Part shown: piece by piece, positions 41,772-50,514 of the stretch
How the letters are laid out: each line of letters begins with the position of its first letter
How positions within the stretch are numbered: position 1 is the stretch's first letter
Assembly (NCBI GenBank): GCA_021647365.1
Contig: JAKIUW010000022.1
Span: forward strand, 1-58,088
Source: Cocleimonas sp.
Lineage (GTDB): Bacteria > Pseudomonadota > Gammaproteobacteria > Thiotrichales > Thiotrichaceae
DNA length: 58,088 bases
Direction: 5' to 3'
Position numbers and translations under genes: made by a program
The notes under the pieces: model-generated
The model's input: only the letters and a program-made list of their open reading frames with translations
Database searches by the model: none
Told to the model about the DNA's origin: nothing

Positions 41772-42563
41772 CTATCCTTGATCACCCTGTCTAGCTTCAA
41801 CCCTATCCCCAGCAGGTACGCTTTGAATATCACAAGGGCCTTTAAACTCTTCGGGGATATTATCGGGGCATTGTCCACATTGGGTATTTCCGGGTACGGC
41901 GAAGTCAATTTTCTTTGGGTAGGGTAGATTCATATTGTTCATGATCTCTACAAATTTTTGCTCGGTTTTATTATTGCCAAGGCGTGGATTACGCTGTTTC
42001 TCTTGCCCTATGGTTGTAATTTGTCGTCCTTCGTAATCATGCCCGGGGTAGACTAATGTCTCATCGGGTAAGCTGAAGAATTTATTATGAATGCTGTTAT
42101 ACAGCGCGCTAGGATCACCTGATTGAAAGTCTGTTCTTCCACAGGCTTCTATTAATAAGGCATCGCCTGAAAAGAGCAATGTTTGAGCGTTGCTTTTAAT
42201 CAAATATGCGTGATGTTTATCGGTATGGCCAGGTGTGAACAATGGCTCAAGCTGAAGATTTCCTACTTGGAATACTTTTCCTTCCTCTACACCTAAATCA
42301 GCACAGCTTAATTGCTCCATACTGGCGACAACGATTTGGCTTGATGCCAAGGCTTTCATCTTTAATGCGCCTGTGAGGTGATCGGCATGAACATGGGTTT
42401 CTAATGTGTAGGTTGGTTTTAAGCCAAGGCTATGAATGACTTCAAGGTCACGCTCTACGGTATCAATCACGGGGTCGATTAATACGCTTTCGCCTGTTTC
42501 TTCACAGCCTAGTAAGTAGGTGTAGGTACAAGATTCTGGCTCAAATAGTTGTCTAAAAATCAT
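41772..42563 (-). CDS. Persulfide dioxygenase-like metallo-beta-lactamase-fold protein (ETHE1 type)
   Basis: An iron-dependent enzyme that oxidises glutathione persulfide to sulfite. HVHADH lies at 57-62, with further metal ligands in TPGHTDKHH, FSGDALLIEACGRTDFQ and VYPGHDY. GRTDFQ and the overall 263-residue size fit ETHE1/PDO rather than glyoxalase II. The C-terminal tail has a CGQCP motif. The Crp/Fnr-type regulator gene lies just upstream on the same strand, so regulation by sulfur state is likely but inferred. Confidence 0.88.
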   Translation of the reverse strand: MIFRQLFEPESCTYTYLLGCEETGESVLIDPVIDTVERDLEVIHSLGLKPTYTLETHVHADHLTGALKMKALASSQIVVASMEQLSCADLGVEEGKVFQVGNLQLEPLFTPGHTDKHHAYLIKSNAQTLLFSGDALLIEACGRTDFQSGDPSALYNSIHNKFFSLPDETLVYPGHDYEGRQITTIGQEKQRNPRLGNNKTEQKFVEIMNNMNLPYPKKIDFAVPGNTQCGQCPDNIPEEFKGPCDIQSVPAGDRVEARQGDQG

Positions 42564-42616
42564 AATAAGTTCTCCGCTCTAGTCACCTTAAACTACCAAT
42601 AAAGTATTTTTGGGTC

Positions 42617-42632
42617 ATTGATAATCCACAAT
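42617..42632. promoter_or_regulatory. Possible Fnr-type half-site between regulator and dioxygenase genes
   Basis: Plus-strand ATTGATAATCCACAAT contains TTGAT-AATC-CACAA: one perfect half-site and one poor one. It lies 54-69 bases upstream of the dioxygenase start. Confidence 0.35.
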
Positions 42633-42657
42633 AGATAATTAGGGTTTCTCAATCTAG

Positions 42658-43362
42658 TCAGTCGTAGGCAACTTCTTCAAGCCTATCTACATCACATAAA
42701 AACACATTAAACGAGGTTTCAACAATTAGGTGTTGTCGCTTAAATTCGGCAATCATACGGCTTGCTGTTTCAGTCGTTATACTCAAAATAGCGCCAATAT
42801 CTTCTCGGCTAAAAAGTGTACAGTTATTAGCAGGGTTATCTTTTGATAGCATTAATAATAGCCGCGACACACGTTGCTTAGCTGTGCCTGTTGAAAATTC
42901 TGTCGCCCATGTGTCGGCATCATTTAACGCATGTTCCCAGCGAGACATAAGCTCTTGATGCAACGTGGGGTTTGTTTTGGAAAGCTCTTTTGTGGCACTG
43001 GTTGGGTAACGGCACATTTCAGTATCGTGTAGGGCTATCGCATCATGTTTGTACGTTGGACTTAAAGTAGCTTCTAGCCCAACAACATCGGCAGTTCGTA
43101 GCAAGCGCACAATTCTTTGTGTACCATCAGGGAGGTATTGAACCAGTTTTACCAAGCCACTACGAAGCGTAAACATGCAAGTAGCATCATCGCCCATGCT
43201 GTAAATTTTATCCCCTGCTTTTATCTGAAATTGATTGATGGGCTTATGGATTGTCTCAAAATCTTTTTCAGATAGGCCTGCAAATAATACGGACTGTCTA
43301 ATACTGCACTGGCTACAGTTTGCGACACCTTGCCAAGCTTGTTTTAGGAGAATTTTACTCAT
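42658..43362 (-). CDS. Crp/Fnr-family transcriptional regulator with altered cysteine set
   Basis: A cyclic-nucleotide-binding-fold sensor domain (about 30-140) followed by a winged helix (about 165-230). The recognition helix TTETASRMIAEF has the E-x2-S-R arrangement of Fnr, predicting TTGAT-type sites. Cysteines C16 and C19 form the NCSQC start of an Fnr-like cluster motif, and C117 matches the distal cluster Cys. The third N-terminal Cys is replaced (V25). C62 is extra. It may therefore sense persulfide or NO rather than oxygen. The dioxygenase gene lies directly downstream. Confidence 0.85.
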   Translation of the reverse strand: MSKILLKQAWQGVANCSQCSIRQSVLFAGLSEKDFETIHKPINQFQIKAGDKIYSMGDDATCMFTLRSGLVKLVQYLPDGTQRIVRLLRTADVVGLEATLSPTYKHDAIALHDTEMCRYPTSATKELSKTNPTLHQELMSRWEHALNDADTWATEFSTGTAKQRVSRLLLMLSKDNPANNCTLFSREDIGAILSITTETASRMIAEFKRQHLIVETSFNVFLCDVDRLEEVAYD

Positions 43363-43445
43363 GTTGAAACCATGATGAAATGTATAAAGACCAAGTTTAC
43401 CTCTTTTGAATCCCTATACAAGATTCCTTTAGAATTGATGTGGGC

Positions 43446-43470
43446 AAGCACACCCCCCCACTTTTACATG
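43446..43470. repeat. Dispersed palindromic repeat, copy 14 (single arm)
   Basis: AAGCACAC, C7 tract, ACTTTTACATG. It lies between divergent genes (regulator and rapA), the only clear divergent-intergenic copy. CTCATGTA about 23 bases further could be a remnant of the second arm. Confidence 0.88.
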
Positions 43471-43554
43471 ACTCATGGAATAATTATCTTTTCTCATGTA
43501 TTTATTTTCCCTATCATGGCAAAATTATTCTTTTAGATTTATCCTGATAATATT

Positions 43555-46434
43555 ATGAGCAACAACGAATTTCATCCTGGTCAGCGCTGGGTTAGTAATA
43601 CCGAAGCAGATTTAGGGCTTGGTTTTATTGAAAAAATAGAAGGTCGTCACCTTACGATTATCTTTCCTGCGGTCGATGAAACACGTGTATACGCAATGGA
43701 TAATGCGCCGTTAAATCGCGTTAAATATCCTGTTGGAGATACGATTCAAACCGAAGAAGGCGCGAGCTATATCGTCACAGGTCATGCCGAGCATAACCAT
43801 TGCATCGTGTATCAATACGTTGACGAGAATGGTAAAGATGTAGGAATGCATGAGCTGGAGCTGGATAGCTTTGCACAATTTAGCCAGCCACAAGACCGGT
43901 TATTTGCGGGGCAAATAGATAAAAATAAGCATTTTAAATTACGCATCGAAACACTTGATCATCTACACCATCAACAAAAGTCGGATAGTTATGGGTTGCT
44001 CGGTCCGCGTATTCAACCGCTTGCGCACCAGCTGTACATTGCGCATCAAGTAGCGGAACGACATGCGCCTCGTGTTTTGTTGGCAGATGAAGTTGGTTTG
44101 GGTAAAACCATTGAGGCAGGTTTGATTTTGCACCAGCAGCTGTTAACCGAGCGTGTGAATCGCTGTTTAATTGTTGTGCCAGAAACATTGGTGCATCAAT
44201 GGCTGGTTGAAATGCTTCGTCGTTTTAATCTGCACTTTACGGTACTAGATGAAGAGCGTTGTTTCGCAATTGAAGAAGAAGGCGATGCTGATGAGCGTGT
44301 AAACCCCTTTGAGAGCGCTCAATTAGTTTTATGCAGTTTGTCATTCTTAACCGAAAACCCCACACGCCACCAACAAGCGGTTGATGCAGGTTGGGATATT
44401 ATGATTGTCGATGAAGCGCATCACCTAAGTTGGAGCGAAGCACACATCAGCAATGAATACGTTTGTATTGAGTCGCTGGCACGAAAAATCCCTGGGCTAT
44501 TATTGCTTACGGCAACACCCGAACAGTTAGGCGTTGAAGGACATTTTGCGCGCTTGCGCTTGCTTGATCCTGATCGCTTTTTTGATCTGAAAAGTTATGT
44601 TGAAGAAGAGGCAAACTACAAACCCGTTAATGAATTGGTGCAGTGGTTGTTAGATACTGACAGCGACTTATACGATGAGAAGCAATTGGTAAAACTTGAA
44701 AAATATTTGGGTAAAGAAGCGGTTCACGAATTTGAAATAGAGGAAGATAAAGCCTCAGTGGTTGAAGCCGTTATCCAAAGTTTGCTTGATCGTCACGGCA
44801 CAGGGCGTGTGCTTTATCGTAACACGCGTGATTCGGTGGGTGGATTTCCTCAGCGTGAGTTACATGATTACAAACTTGAGCTGCCCGAAATTTACCAAGT
44901 AGCCAATGGCTCTAGTCTTGCTTTAGATAACTTAGATTTACAACTGCACCCAGAACTATCGGCAGAACCTAGCGACTGGATTATTGAAGACTCTCGCGTG
45001 GATTGGCTAGTAGATTGGCTAGAAAATCATCCCAAAGAAAAAGTCTTATTAATATGTGCTTACGCTGAAACTGCCTTGGCTTTGGAAGAATATTTACGGT
45101 TACGAACCTCCGTAAATGCCAGCGTATTCCACAAAGGTTTGAGCATTCTTGAGCGTGATCGCTCTGCCGCCTATTTTGCTGATAATGAGATGGGTGCGCA
45201 AATTTTATTGTGTTCAGAAATTGGCAGTGAAGGGCGCAACTTCCAATTTGCGCATCATCTTATTTTGTTTGATCTTCCACTAAACCCTGACTTATTAGAG
45301 CAACGAATTGGACGTTTAGATCGTATCGGGCAAACTGAAACGATAAAACTTCATGTGCCGTATTTTGCAGGCACAGCACAAGAGAAACTGCTCAATTGGT
45401 ATCATCAAGGTTTAAATGCTTTTCAGCATGTTTGCTCGGTTGGGCACAGCATTTTTGAAGTATTCGAAAATGAAATTGAGCGTGAATTATTAAGCAGTGA
45501 TACGAACAACTTTGATGATTTAATCGTAAGAACAAAAGCCCTAGTTGATGAAACACTCACCCAAATGCAGCAAGGTCGTGACCGTTTACTTGAATTAAAC
45601 TCATGTCATAAAGTACACGCGCAAGAAGTGATTGATGAACTTAAAAAGCTGGCAAGAGAAAATGATCTGAGCGAATACATGGACGAAGTATTTGATCAGT
45701 ATGGTGTGGATCAGCAAATTCATGGCAGTGATAGCTTCATCTTAAAGCCTACCGATCACATGATGAATGCCAACTTCCCAAGCTTGCCAGAAGATGGCAT
45801 GACGGCAACTTATCGCCGTGACACTGCGCTCTCACGAGAAGATATGCACTTTATAACGTGGGAACATCCAATGGTGACAGGATCGATGGATATGATTCTC
45901 ACCAGCGAGTTTGGCAATGCCAGCTTTTGTGCGCTGGAACTTAATTCGGCAGATATTGTTGCAGGAACGCTATTGTTGGAAGCCATCTTTACGGTGAGTT
46001 GCCCAGCACCAAAATACTTGCAATTACCGCGTTATTTAGAAGAGTCTACTGTGCGTATTGTTGTCGATAATACCGGGAGAAACTTGAGTGCAGTCTTGTC
46101 TCATGCCAGTATCAATAGCCACGCTGTACATGTAAACAAACGCACTACGCAAGATTTAATTCAACATGCCCGTCCACAAATTCAGACCTTAGTCGAGCAA
46201 GCTGAAAAACTATCAAAACCACAACAAGAGAAAATTATTAAGCAAGCACAAACGCTAATGATGGCAGAAGCAAAAGATGATATTGAACGCTTACGCGCAT
46301 TGGCAGAAGTGAATCCAAATATTAGAAAAGAAGAAGTGGAAACATTGGAAGCCAATGCCAGTGCTTTAGCATCGTATCTAGAACAAGCAAGATTGAAACT
46401 AGATTCAATCCGCGTTGCGCTTGTAACTAAATAA
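43555..46434 (+). CDS. rapA: RNA polymerase-associated ATPase RapA (HepA)
   Basis: A Swi2/Snf2-type ATPase that recycles RNA polymerase. The N-terminal Tudor-like domains (about 1-110) include GQRWVSNTEADLGLGFI. The helicase motifs ADEVGLGKTIEAGLIL, DEAHHL and EQRIGRLDRIGQ are intact, and the C-terminal RapA-specific domain includes ALELNSADIVAGTLLLEAIF. Length 959 is typical. It stands alone and ends next to paired repeat copy 15. Confidence 0.96.
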   Translation: MSNNEFHPGQRWVSNTEADLGLGFIEKIEGRHLTIIFPAVDETRVYAMDNAPLNRVKYPVGDTIQTEEGASYIVTGHAEHNHCIVYQYVDENGKDVGMHELELDSFAQFSQPQDRLFAGQIDKNKHFKLRIETLDHLHHQQKSDSYGLLGPRIQPLAHQLYIAHQVAERHAPRVLLADEVGLGKTIEAGLILHQQLLTERVNRCLIVVPETLVHQWLVEMLRRFNLHFTVLDEERCFAIEEEGDADERVNPFESAQLVLCSLSFLTENPTRHQQAVDAGWDIMIVDEAHHLSWSEAHISNEYVCIESLARKIPGLLLLTATPEQLGVEGHFARLRLLDPDRFFDLKSYVEEEANYKPVNELVQWLLDTDSDLYDEKQLVKLEKYLGKEAVHEFEIEEDKASVVEAVIQSLLDRHGTGRVLYRNTRDSVGGFPQRELHDYKLELPEIYQVANGSSLALDNLDLQLHPELSAEPSDWIIEDSRVDWLVDWLENHPKEKVLLICAYAETALALEEYLRLRTSVNASVFHKGLSILERDRSAAYFADNEMGAQILLCSEIGSEGRNFQFAHHLILFDLPLNPDLLEQRIGRLDRIGQTETIKLHVPYFAGTAQEKLLNWYHQGLNAFQHVCSVGHSIFEVFENEIERELLSSDTNNFDDLIVRTKALVDETLTQMQQGRDRLLELNSCHKVHAQEVIDELKKLARENDLSEYMDEVFDQYGVDQQIHGSDSFILKPTDHMMNANFPSLPEDGMTATYRRDTALSREDMHFITWEHPMVTGSMDMILTSEFGNASFCALELNSADIVAGTLLLEAIFTVSCPAPKYLQLPRYLEESTVRIVVDNTGRNLSAVLSHASINSHAVHVNKRTTQDLIQHARPQIQTLVEQAEKLSKPQQEKIIKQAQTLMMAEAKDDIERLRALAEVNPNIRKEEVETLEANASALASYLEQARLKLDSIRVALVTK

Positions 46435-46463
46435 TTGAAGCAGTTCTGCTGAACGGAGTCGAA

Positions 46464-46532
46464 GCACACCCCCCCACTTTTACATGATGTTTTTGACGAT
46501 GACAAACATCATGTAAAAGTGGGGGGGTGTGC
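46464..46532. repeat. Dispersed palindromic repeat, copy 15 (paired arms)
   Basis: Perfect 28-bp arms (46464-46491 and 46505-46532) with the common C7-ACTTTTACATGATGTT form and a 13-base spacer. The left flank CAGTTCTGCTGAACGGAGTC resembles the right flank of copy 9 read in reverse. It lies between convergent rapA and a small secreted protein gene. Confidence 0.93.
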
Positions 46533-46539
46533 ATTGTGT

Positions 46540-46812
46540 TTATAAACTTTTTGGATAATCCCAGCCATACTTCAAAAAGTAGTGGTGAACATAAAGTGCA
46601 TAAGCTCTTCTTTCTCTATTGCTAGAATGTTGGTGGCGTTCTGTTTTATAAGTTTCAGCTTGGCGAACATGGTTTTTAATATGCTCTTTCGTTTCTGCTA
46701 TATAAGCCGCTTCACAAGGCTTATCATCACATGCAGATGCGGTTGCTGAAATAAAGAATGAAGAAATGAGTGCAAGACTAATTGCAGTAGTTCGTAGTTG
46801 TGTCTGTAACAT
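46540..46812 (-). CDS. Small secreted protein
   Basis: No family recognised. The 90-residue product has a signal peptide (LISSFFISATASA) followed by CDDKPCEAAY and a charged helical part with several His and Tyr. CxxxxC at the mature N-terminus could form a disulfide. An in-frame ATG three codons upstream is an alternative start. Confidence 0.55.
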   Translation of the reverse strand: MLQTQLRTTAISLALISSFFISATASACDDKPCEAAYIAETKEHIKNHVRQAETYKTERHQHSSNRERRAYALYVHHYFLKYGWDYPKSL

Positions 46813-46956
46813 GGCGCGCATACCATAATATCTTATTAAGATTGACTAATATACGCAGGCATAATTGAGGCAGAAAGTAAATCCAGATTTTGGGGGGATA
46901 TTCTCAGATTATATTGCTATCAATATAATAGAAGGTAGAAGTACGCTGATAATCGT

Positions 46957-47358
46957 TTAGGCTCCCTTTACTGGTCGAATAATTTTCCAGTAAGCAAATA
47001 TTGAAATCACTAACCAAACGCCAGAACGCAATGTCATTGCGCCAAGGGTTCTTTGCTCGTACAAGCCGCCCTGTAAGATGTGTATTCCAAAAATGGCAAA
47101 AACGATAAGCGTTGCTGCGGCAATGAACATGGCTAGCCATACTCCCCACGATTTTTGTAGCCACAAACCAATTCCTGCAATAATGTAAACAAAGCCCATT
47201 GAGAAATTAAACCACAAAATAAATGGCAAAAAATTACCCGCAGCTTCTCTGCCTGCGCCATTTATAAATAAAACTTCACCTCCTGATTTAAGCGTGAGCA
47301 AACCAAAAGCTACGGCTATTGCAGATATGATCCAAATTCCTATACATCTTGTTTTCAT
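46957..47358 (-). CDS. Four-helix membrane protein A (paralogue of 54228-54632)
   Basis: No assigned family. About 134 residues with four hydrophobic segments. The N-terminal part has FGLLTLKSGGEVLFI, then GFVYIIAGIGLWLQKSW and AIFGIHILQGGLYEQRT. More than half of its positions match the gene at 54228-54632, 7 kb away. The ATG at 47358 matches the paralogue's start; an in-frame TTG at 47370 is possible. It follows the RND gene by 24 bases on the same strand and is probably cotranscribed. Confidence 0.75.
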   Translation of the reverse strand: MKTRCIGIWIISAIAVAFGLLTLKSGGEVLFINGAGREAAGNFLPFILWFNFSMGFVYIIAGIGLWLQKSWGVWLAMFIAAATLIVFAIFGIHILQGGLYEQRTLGAMTLRSGVWLVISIFAYWKIIRPVKGA

Positions 47359-47382
47359 ACTTTTTTTCAAAACAGTTTCCTT

Positions 47383-50300
47383 TTAGCTAGCTTCGAGGGC
47401 TTCATGAGTTTCATCATCATTTGAAGACTTCGCTTTTAGTTTCACAAAGCCAATATCTTCCATAATTCCGTACATGGCGGGCAACACGAACATAATCAAC
47501 AGTGTTGAAGTCAACATACCAAAGACAATGCTGGTAACCAGTGGCACTAAAACTAAGGCTTGTGTGCTGGTCTCAAACAGTAACGGTGCCATGCCTGCAA
47601 CGGTGGTTGATGAGGTTAATAAGATGGCGCGAAAGCGGTCATAAACAGCTTCAGTTGCGGCATCATGAAAAGCTAAACCTTCTTCAACATGATGCTTAAT
47701 AAAAACCACCAGCAATATAGAATCATTCACCACAATACCTGCAAGCGAAACAAAACCAATCATGCTGGGCAGGGTAAAATCTAAACCCATAATTAAATGA
47801 CCCCAAATAGCACCAATAAGTGCCAAGGGAATATTTAACATGACCATTGCTGGCTCACGATAGTTACGGAAAACTAAACTCAATAATAAGAATACGCCTA
47901 ATGCACCTAAGCCAAAACCTGTGAGTATTGACACTTTTGTTTCTGTGCCACTTTCAACTTCGCCTTTTAAACTAAACGTTATCTCTGGATAACGCTTTTG
48001 CAAAGTTGTTAAAAATTTCTTTTCCGTGTCAGCGATAATCTCTGATGTATTGGCAATTTCAGCATTCACATCACCAAAAATTGTGACCGTACGTTTATGA
48101 TTGTAGTGAGCGATACGGGCATATTCACGCTTTTCCGTTATATTGGCAACACTGCTGAGCGGAATAGACTCACCTTTGCGAGAGAAGACATTAAAATTGT
48201 CAAAATCTTCGACTGCTTTTTGTGGATTATTATCTAACTTAGCAATAATTTCGTAAGCCTCACGACCACGGTAAATATCATTAATTTTGGTACCTTGATA
48301 AGCAGCGCGGAGTTGGGATGCGATACTGCGAGAATCTACTCCAGCTGCAAGCGCTCCGTGTTTTAATTTTACCGAGTATTGAGGTTTTCCTGGGCGTAAA
48401 TCATCCAGCAAGTTGGAGACACCATCGTAACCACGTAGCCAGTTTTGTAGTTCCCATGAGGCTTTTGTAAGCTTATCCAAGTTATCTCCAATCAAGCGAA
48501 TTTCAATTGCTCTTCCAGCGGGACCCACTTTAGGCTCTCTAAACTGTACCGTAATTACATCGGGTAAATCACCACTATTTTTACGCCATAGTTTGGTGAA
48601 ATCTGCCATTTTGGTATGACGTATTTCTGTGTTTAATAAATCCAAACTAATAGTAGCCAAGTGAGTTCCATTTTCAGGCACATCACCATGTTCGCCGTAG
48701 GTTAATTGCACGTTTTTGATTAAAGGCTCTGGCTCATTTTTATTGAGCGCTTTTGCTGTTTTGTCCAATCCATTTAGAATAATGCGCAAGGTTTTTTCAG
48801 TGTCTGCAAGCGGCGTTCCTTGTGGCAATAAAATACGAGCATCAACAGTATTACCTTCCAAGTCGGGGAAGGCTTTAAACTTAACTTTGCCCGTTACAAT
48901 CAAACCCACAGAAAGCACTAACATGGCTAACGCAATACCAACAGTAATGTAACGAAAACGAATAGCCAATGCTGCAAAATTACTCATCCCTTTGCGTAAA
49001 TAATTAAAACCTGCTTCAAATTTAACCCGTAAATAGGGAGTCTTCTTCTCATGCGTATGTGCTAAGGAATGCATTAAATGATGCGGTAATACCAAAAATG
49101 CTTCGATTAAACTGATGGTTAAGACGGAGAGCAAAACAACAGGTAGTACCCCCAGTATTTGTCCCATATCCCCCTTCATCATTAGCAGACTGCCAAATAA
49201 AAAGGCTGAGGTAAGGAAGGAAGCCAGTACCCCAGCAAAAACTCGATGTGTACCATCAATAGTAGCTTGTGTGGGTGATTTACCTTTTTTGTACTCATGC
49301 GCAATACTTTCAGAAAGTACAATGGCATCATCCATTAAAATACCGATTGCCATTAGCAAAGCAATCATTGAAATCATATTGATGGTTACTCCAAAGAGCA
49401 CCATCATCGCTAAACCACCCAGAAAAGAGATAGGTAGACCTAAAACAATCCAAAAAGAATAACGCCAACTAAAGAATAAGAATAAGCTGAGCCCTGCAAG
49501 CAAGAGACCCTGCCAACCATTCACCAACAATAGTTTTAGGCGATCATTTACTTGGGTTGCCTTGTCTTGGGTGATTGTTAAGTGAGTGCTTGCGGGCAAT
49601 ATTTTATTTTCTTTTTCAACAAAGCCCTTAATCGCATTAAATACCGCAATTGTGTCATCGGTGGTGTTTTTACTGACTTTTAATATGCCTGCAGGTTTGC
49701 CATTTAGCTCAATACGTTCTTCACGTTTTTCAAATTTATCTTCAATACGGGCAATATCACCGAGTTTTATTTCCCCGCCTTTAGATGAATTAATAATCAC
49801 TAAATCAGCAAGTTCTTCGGCTGTTTTGCGTGGATTATCAAAACGAATTTGATAAGAAGTAGCGCTACCTTCTAACGTGCCTGCAGGTAGCTCTAGAGCT
49901 TGTGTTGAAATTAAGTTCGCAATATCTTGAACACTTAATTGATATTTAAGCATTGCATCAGGGTTGATTAACACCTGTAATTGATGTGTTGAAAAGCCAT
50001 CGATTGTAACAATAGGAACTTTTGGCGTAGCCAGTAATTTATTGCGGTATTCTTCGGTAAGTGCTTTGAGTTCAGCGGTAGTTAAATTCTCTGATGTGAT
50101 AACCACATTAGCAACGGGGCTTATGCGACCTAGTTCTTTGATAATGGGGTCTTCAACTTCTGTTGGAAAATCTGAAATACCATCGGTTGCCGCTTTAATG
50201 TCATCGTAAAAAGCTTTGACATTGCCAGATTCTTGCATTTCTAAGGTGAAAATAGCCATATTGTCACGAGCATCACAATGCTGCTCTTTTAAAAAGCTTA

Positions 50301-50514
50301 TGCCATCCGTGGCATCTTCTAAACGGTTACAAATTGCATCTTCCACATCTGCTGGGTTTGCACCAGGGTAAGCTAAACGTACTTGTACTTTGCTGGGTTT
50401 AAGTAGCGGAAAAGATTCTTTATTTAGATGTGTGATTGAAGCAAGCCCAATGGCAATAATTGCCATCATTAGAATATTGGCGGCAGTGGGATGTTTTATA
50501 AAGTAATTAATCAC
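47383..50514 (-). CDS. RND efflux pump, inner-membrane transporter (second system)
   Basis: A proton-driven RND exporter of normal length, about 1043 residues. TM4 has GILMDDAIVLSES with the paired Asp; TM10 reads GIVVNDSILLV without the AcrB-type Lys. The GTG at 50514 overlaps the adaptor stop (GTGATTAA) with GGTGA upstream, and is preferred over a longer reading that overlaps the adaptor gene by 56 bases. Substrate is unknown. No outer-membrane channel is adjacent. Confidence 0.9.
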   Translation of the reverse strand: MINYFIKHPTAANILMMAIIAIGLASITHLNKESFPLLKPSKVQVRLAYPGANPADVEDAICNRLEDATDGISFLKEQHCDARDNMAIFTLEMQESGNVKAFYDDIKAATDGISDFPTEVEDPIIKELGRISPVANVVITSENLTTAELKALTEEYRNKLLATPKVPIVTIDGFSTHQLQVLINPDAMLKYQLSVQDIANLISTQALELPAGTLEGSATSYQIRFDNPRKTAEELADLVIINSSKGGEIKLGDIARIEDKFEKREERIELNGKPAGILKVSKNTTDDTIAVFNAIKGFVEKENKILPASTHLTITQDKATQVNDRLKLLLVNGWQGLLLAGLSLFLFFSWRYSFWIVLGLPISFLGGLAMMVLFGVTINMISMIALLMAIGILMDDAIVLSESIAHEYKKGKSPTQATIDGTHRVFAGVLASFLTSAFLFGSLLMMKGDMGQILGVLPVVLLSVLTISLIEAFLVLPHHLMHSLAHTHEKKTPYLRVKFEAGFNYLRKGMSNFAALAIRFRYITVGIALAMLVLSVGLIVTGKVKFKAFPDLEGNTVDARILLPQGTPLADTEKTLRIILNGLDKTAKALNKNEPEPLIKNVQLTYGEHGDVPENGTHLATISLDLLNTEIRHTKMADFTKLWRKNSGDLPDVITVQFREPKVGPAGRAIEIRLIGDNLDKLTKASWELQNWLRGYDGVSNLLDDLRPGKPQYSVKLKHGALAAGVDSRSIASQLRAAYQGTKINDIYRGREAYEIIAKLDNNPQKAVEDFDNFNVFSRKGESIPLSSVANITEKREYARIAHYNHKRTVTIFGDVNAEIANTSEIIADTEKKFLTTLQKRYPEITFSLKGEVESGTETKVSILTGFGLGALGVFLLLSLVFRNYREPAMVMLNIPLALIGAIWGHLIMGLDFTLPSMIGFVSLAGIVVNDSILLVVFIKHHVEEGLAFHDAATEAVYDRFRAILLTSSTTVAGMAPLLFETSTQALVLVPLVTSIVFGMLTSTLLIMFVLPAMYGIMEDIGFVKLKAKSSNDDETHEALEAS

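Noticed and set aside
111..46532. C/G tracts as quadruplex or phase-variation switches
   Set aside because: Each copy has only one G run per strand, and the tracts lie outside genes except in tsaE; only copy 9 shows unequal length.
46908..46929. ATTATATT/AATATAAT hairpin as a terminator
   Set aside because: The stem is only A/T and has no T run; it may be chance.
49115..49462. Plus-strand frames opposite the RND pump
   Set aside because: Low-complexity shadows of a well-supported gene.
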